A stretch of 64,000 nt of DNA from SAR324 cluster bacterium (GTDB taxonomy: Bacteria > SAR324 > NAC60-12): positions 254,248-318,247 of the forward strand of contig JADGAV010000001.1 in assembly GCA_015231825.1 (NCBI GenBank). The letters are read 5' to 3'. Positions 63,593 through 64,000 of the stretch are shown piece after piece. The notes under the pieces were generated by a model. It had not been told where the DNA came from and did no database searches. It saw only the letters and a list, made by a program, of their open reading frames with translations. The translations under genes and the position numbers were made by a program. Every line of letters begins with the position of its first letter. Positions within the stretch are counted from its first letter, which is position 1.

Positions 63593-64000
63593 TTATTCCG
63601 CATAATTTAAACTGGCATAGAACGCGTCAAAATTGCGCAGATGCATATCAGGGGGTAGTTTGGGCATTGGACGGTTTGAGAGGAATGGGACTTTCTGTTC
63701 AGTAGTTCCCCCGTGAGAGCGAAGCGGGAGTTTGAGCGCAGAGAGGTCATGACGCTCTTGCATTGTGCCCAGTGTTGTCTTGAGACCGGAGACAATAATT
63801 ATATCACCCAATCGATCTTCAGAAAGTTCAAAGTACCTGCAACCGGCTGCTCCGGACAATGCCATTGTGATTCCATCGAGCGATCTTAGGCGATGAATTG
63901 CATCATTGGCATCGACTTTCTTGCTCAGATAAACCGTTGCAAATGAGCCCAAAGCCCCATGGTGGACTACATAAGGATCTGTGATGGGTAAAATCACACG
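63593..64000 (-). CDS. phnA: Phosphonoacetate hydrolase, C-terminal part (runs off right edge)
   Basis: Only the last 135 or so codons are in the window. VILPITDPYVVHHGALGSFA and DLSALKLPLRSHGGTTEQKVP match phosphonoacetate hydrolase (PhnA), a zinc alkaline-phosphatase-superfamily enzyme that splits phosphonoacetate to acetate and phosphate. The metal-binding His in RSHGGTTEQ is present. The start lies beyond the right edge; the apparent GTG start at 63997 is internal. It converges on the SthA-like gene, 1 bp between stops. With the phnDCEE importer it suggests phosphonate use. Confidence 0.9.
   Translation of the reverse strand, partial: RVILPITDPYVVHHGALGSFATVYLSKKVDANDAIHRLRSLDGITMALSGAAGCRYFELSEDRLGDIIIVSGLKTTLGTMQERHDLSALKLPLRSHGGTTEQKVPFLSNRPMPKLPPDMHLRNFDAFYASLNYAE

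Noticed and set aside
1..64000. tRNA, rRNA, tmRNA, riboswitches, insertion sequences, prophage and integrase genes
   Set aside because: I scanned by eye for TTCGA arms, conserved RNA cores and transposase or integrase motifs and found none; a covariance-model search would be decisive.

Overview
The window reads as chromosomal DNA of a Gram-negative, probably marine and heterotrophic bacterium with mid-40s percent GC (judged by eye). Outer-membrane and periplasmic functions (an outer-membrane barrel, LolA-like and LolCDE-like genes, porin-style C-termini), several high-affinity ABC importers, phosphonate genes, a UGA-encoded selenoprotein, a phytanoyl-CoA-type dioxygenase and a DUF1127 protein together suggest a proteobacterium of the SAR324 or deep-branching 'Delta' type. 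That placement is an inference from gene content; there is no rRNA, tRNA or other phylogenetic anchor in the window.

Layout. 0.2-6.7 kb: a DUF3015-like secreted protein; a GrdB/PrdB-like selenoprotein gene with an in-frame TGA and a SECIS-like hairpin, overlapping a glutaredoxin-like gene; an epoxide-hydrolase-like enzyme with a histidine phosphatase; Ddl; an ABM-domain protein; a CurA-type reductase. 7.2-12.2 kb: an FbpABC-type importer (binding protein, ATPase, fused double permease) and a histidine phosphatase. 12.4-17.4 kb: a five-gene envelope operon (outer-membrane barrel, LolD-like ATPase, two FtsX permeases, LolA-like protein). 17.8-25 kb: GMP reductase, an inositol-monophosphatase-family enzyme with a small zinc-ribbon protein, a second ABM protein, a thiolase-family protein and Lon. 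25.2-28.7 kb: a PhnDCEE phosphonate-type importer with a terminator-like hairpin after phnD. 29-41 kb: CbiX, a MATE exporter, a PaaK-like ligase, a GNAT, PhyH with ArfB, an operon of 2-phosphoglycerate kinase, ApgM and PurC, and an Fsr-like MFS exporter.

41.2-47.7 kb: a complete branched-chain-amino-acid-type importer (livKHMGF) running directly into a UbiD-family decarboxylase and a HugZ-like protein, probably one uptake-and-catabolism unit. 47.8-51.8 kb: a surface-polysaccharide operon (heparinase-fold protein, glycosyltransferase, WecB). 51.9-57.8 kb: DUF1127, a haem-c sensor adenylate cyclase, an ABC-F ATPase, an orphan Rieske oxygenase and a MORN protein. 58-61.9 kb: a tight four-gene operon of unlike functions (class V aminotransferase, XPB-like helicase, PglC-like sugar transferase, topoisomerase zinc repeats). 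62-64 kb: an SthA-like flavoprotein lacking both active-site cysteines, and the 3' end of a phosphonoacetate hydrolase that runs off the right edge.

The strongest non-routine signal is the selenoprotein at 991-1875. Conventional gene calling would split it into two short genes, yet one in-frame TGA separates two halves of one GrdB/PrdB-like protein, and a 7-bp hairpin sits at the distance expected of a bacterial SECIS. No tRNA, rRNA, CRISPR array, insertion sequence, integrase or phage gene was seen.
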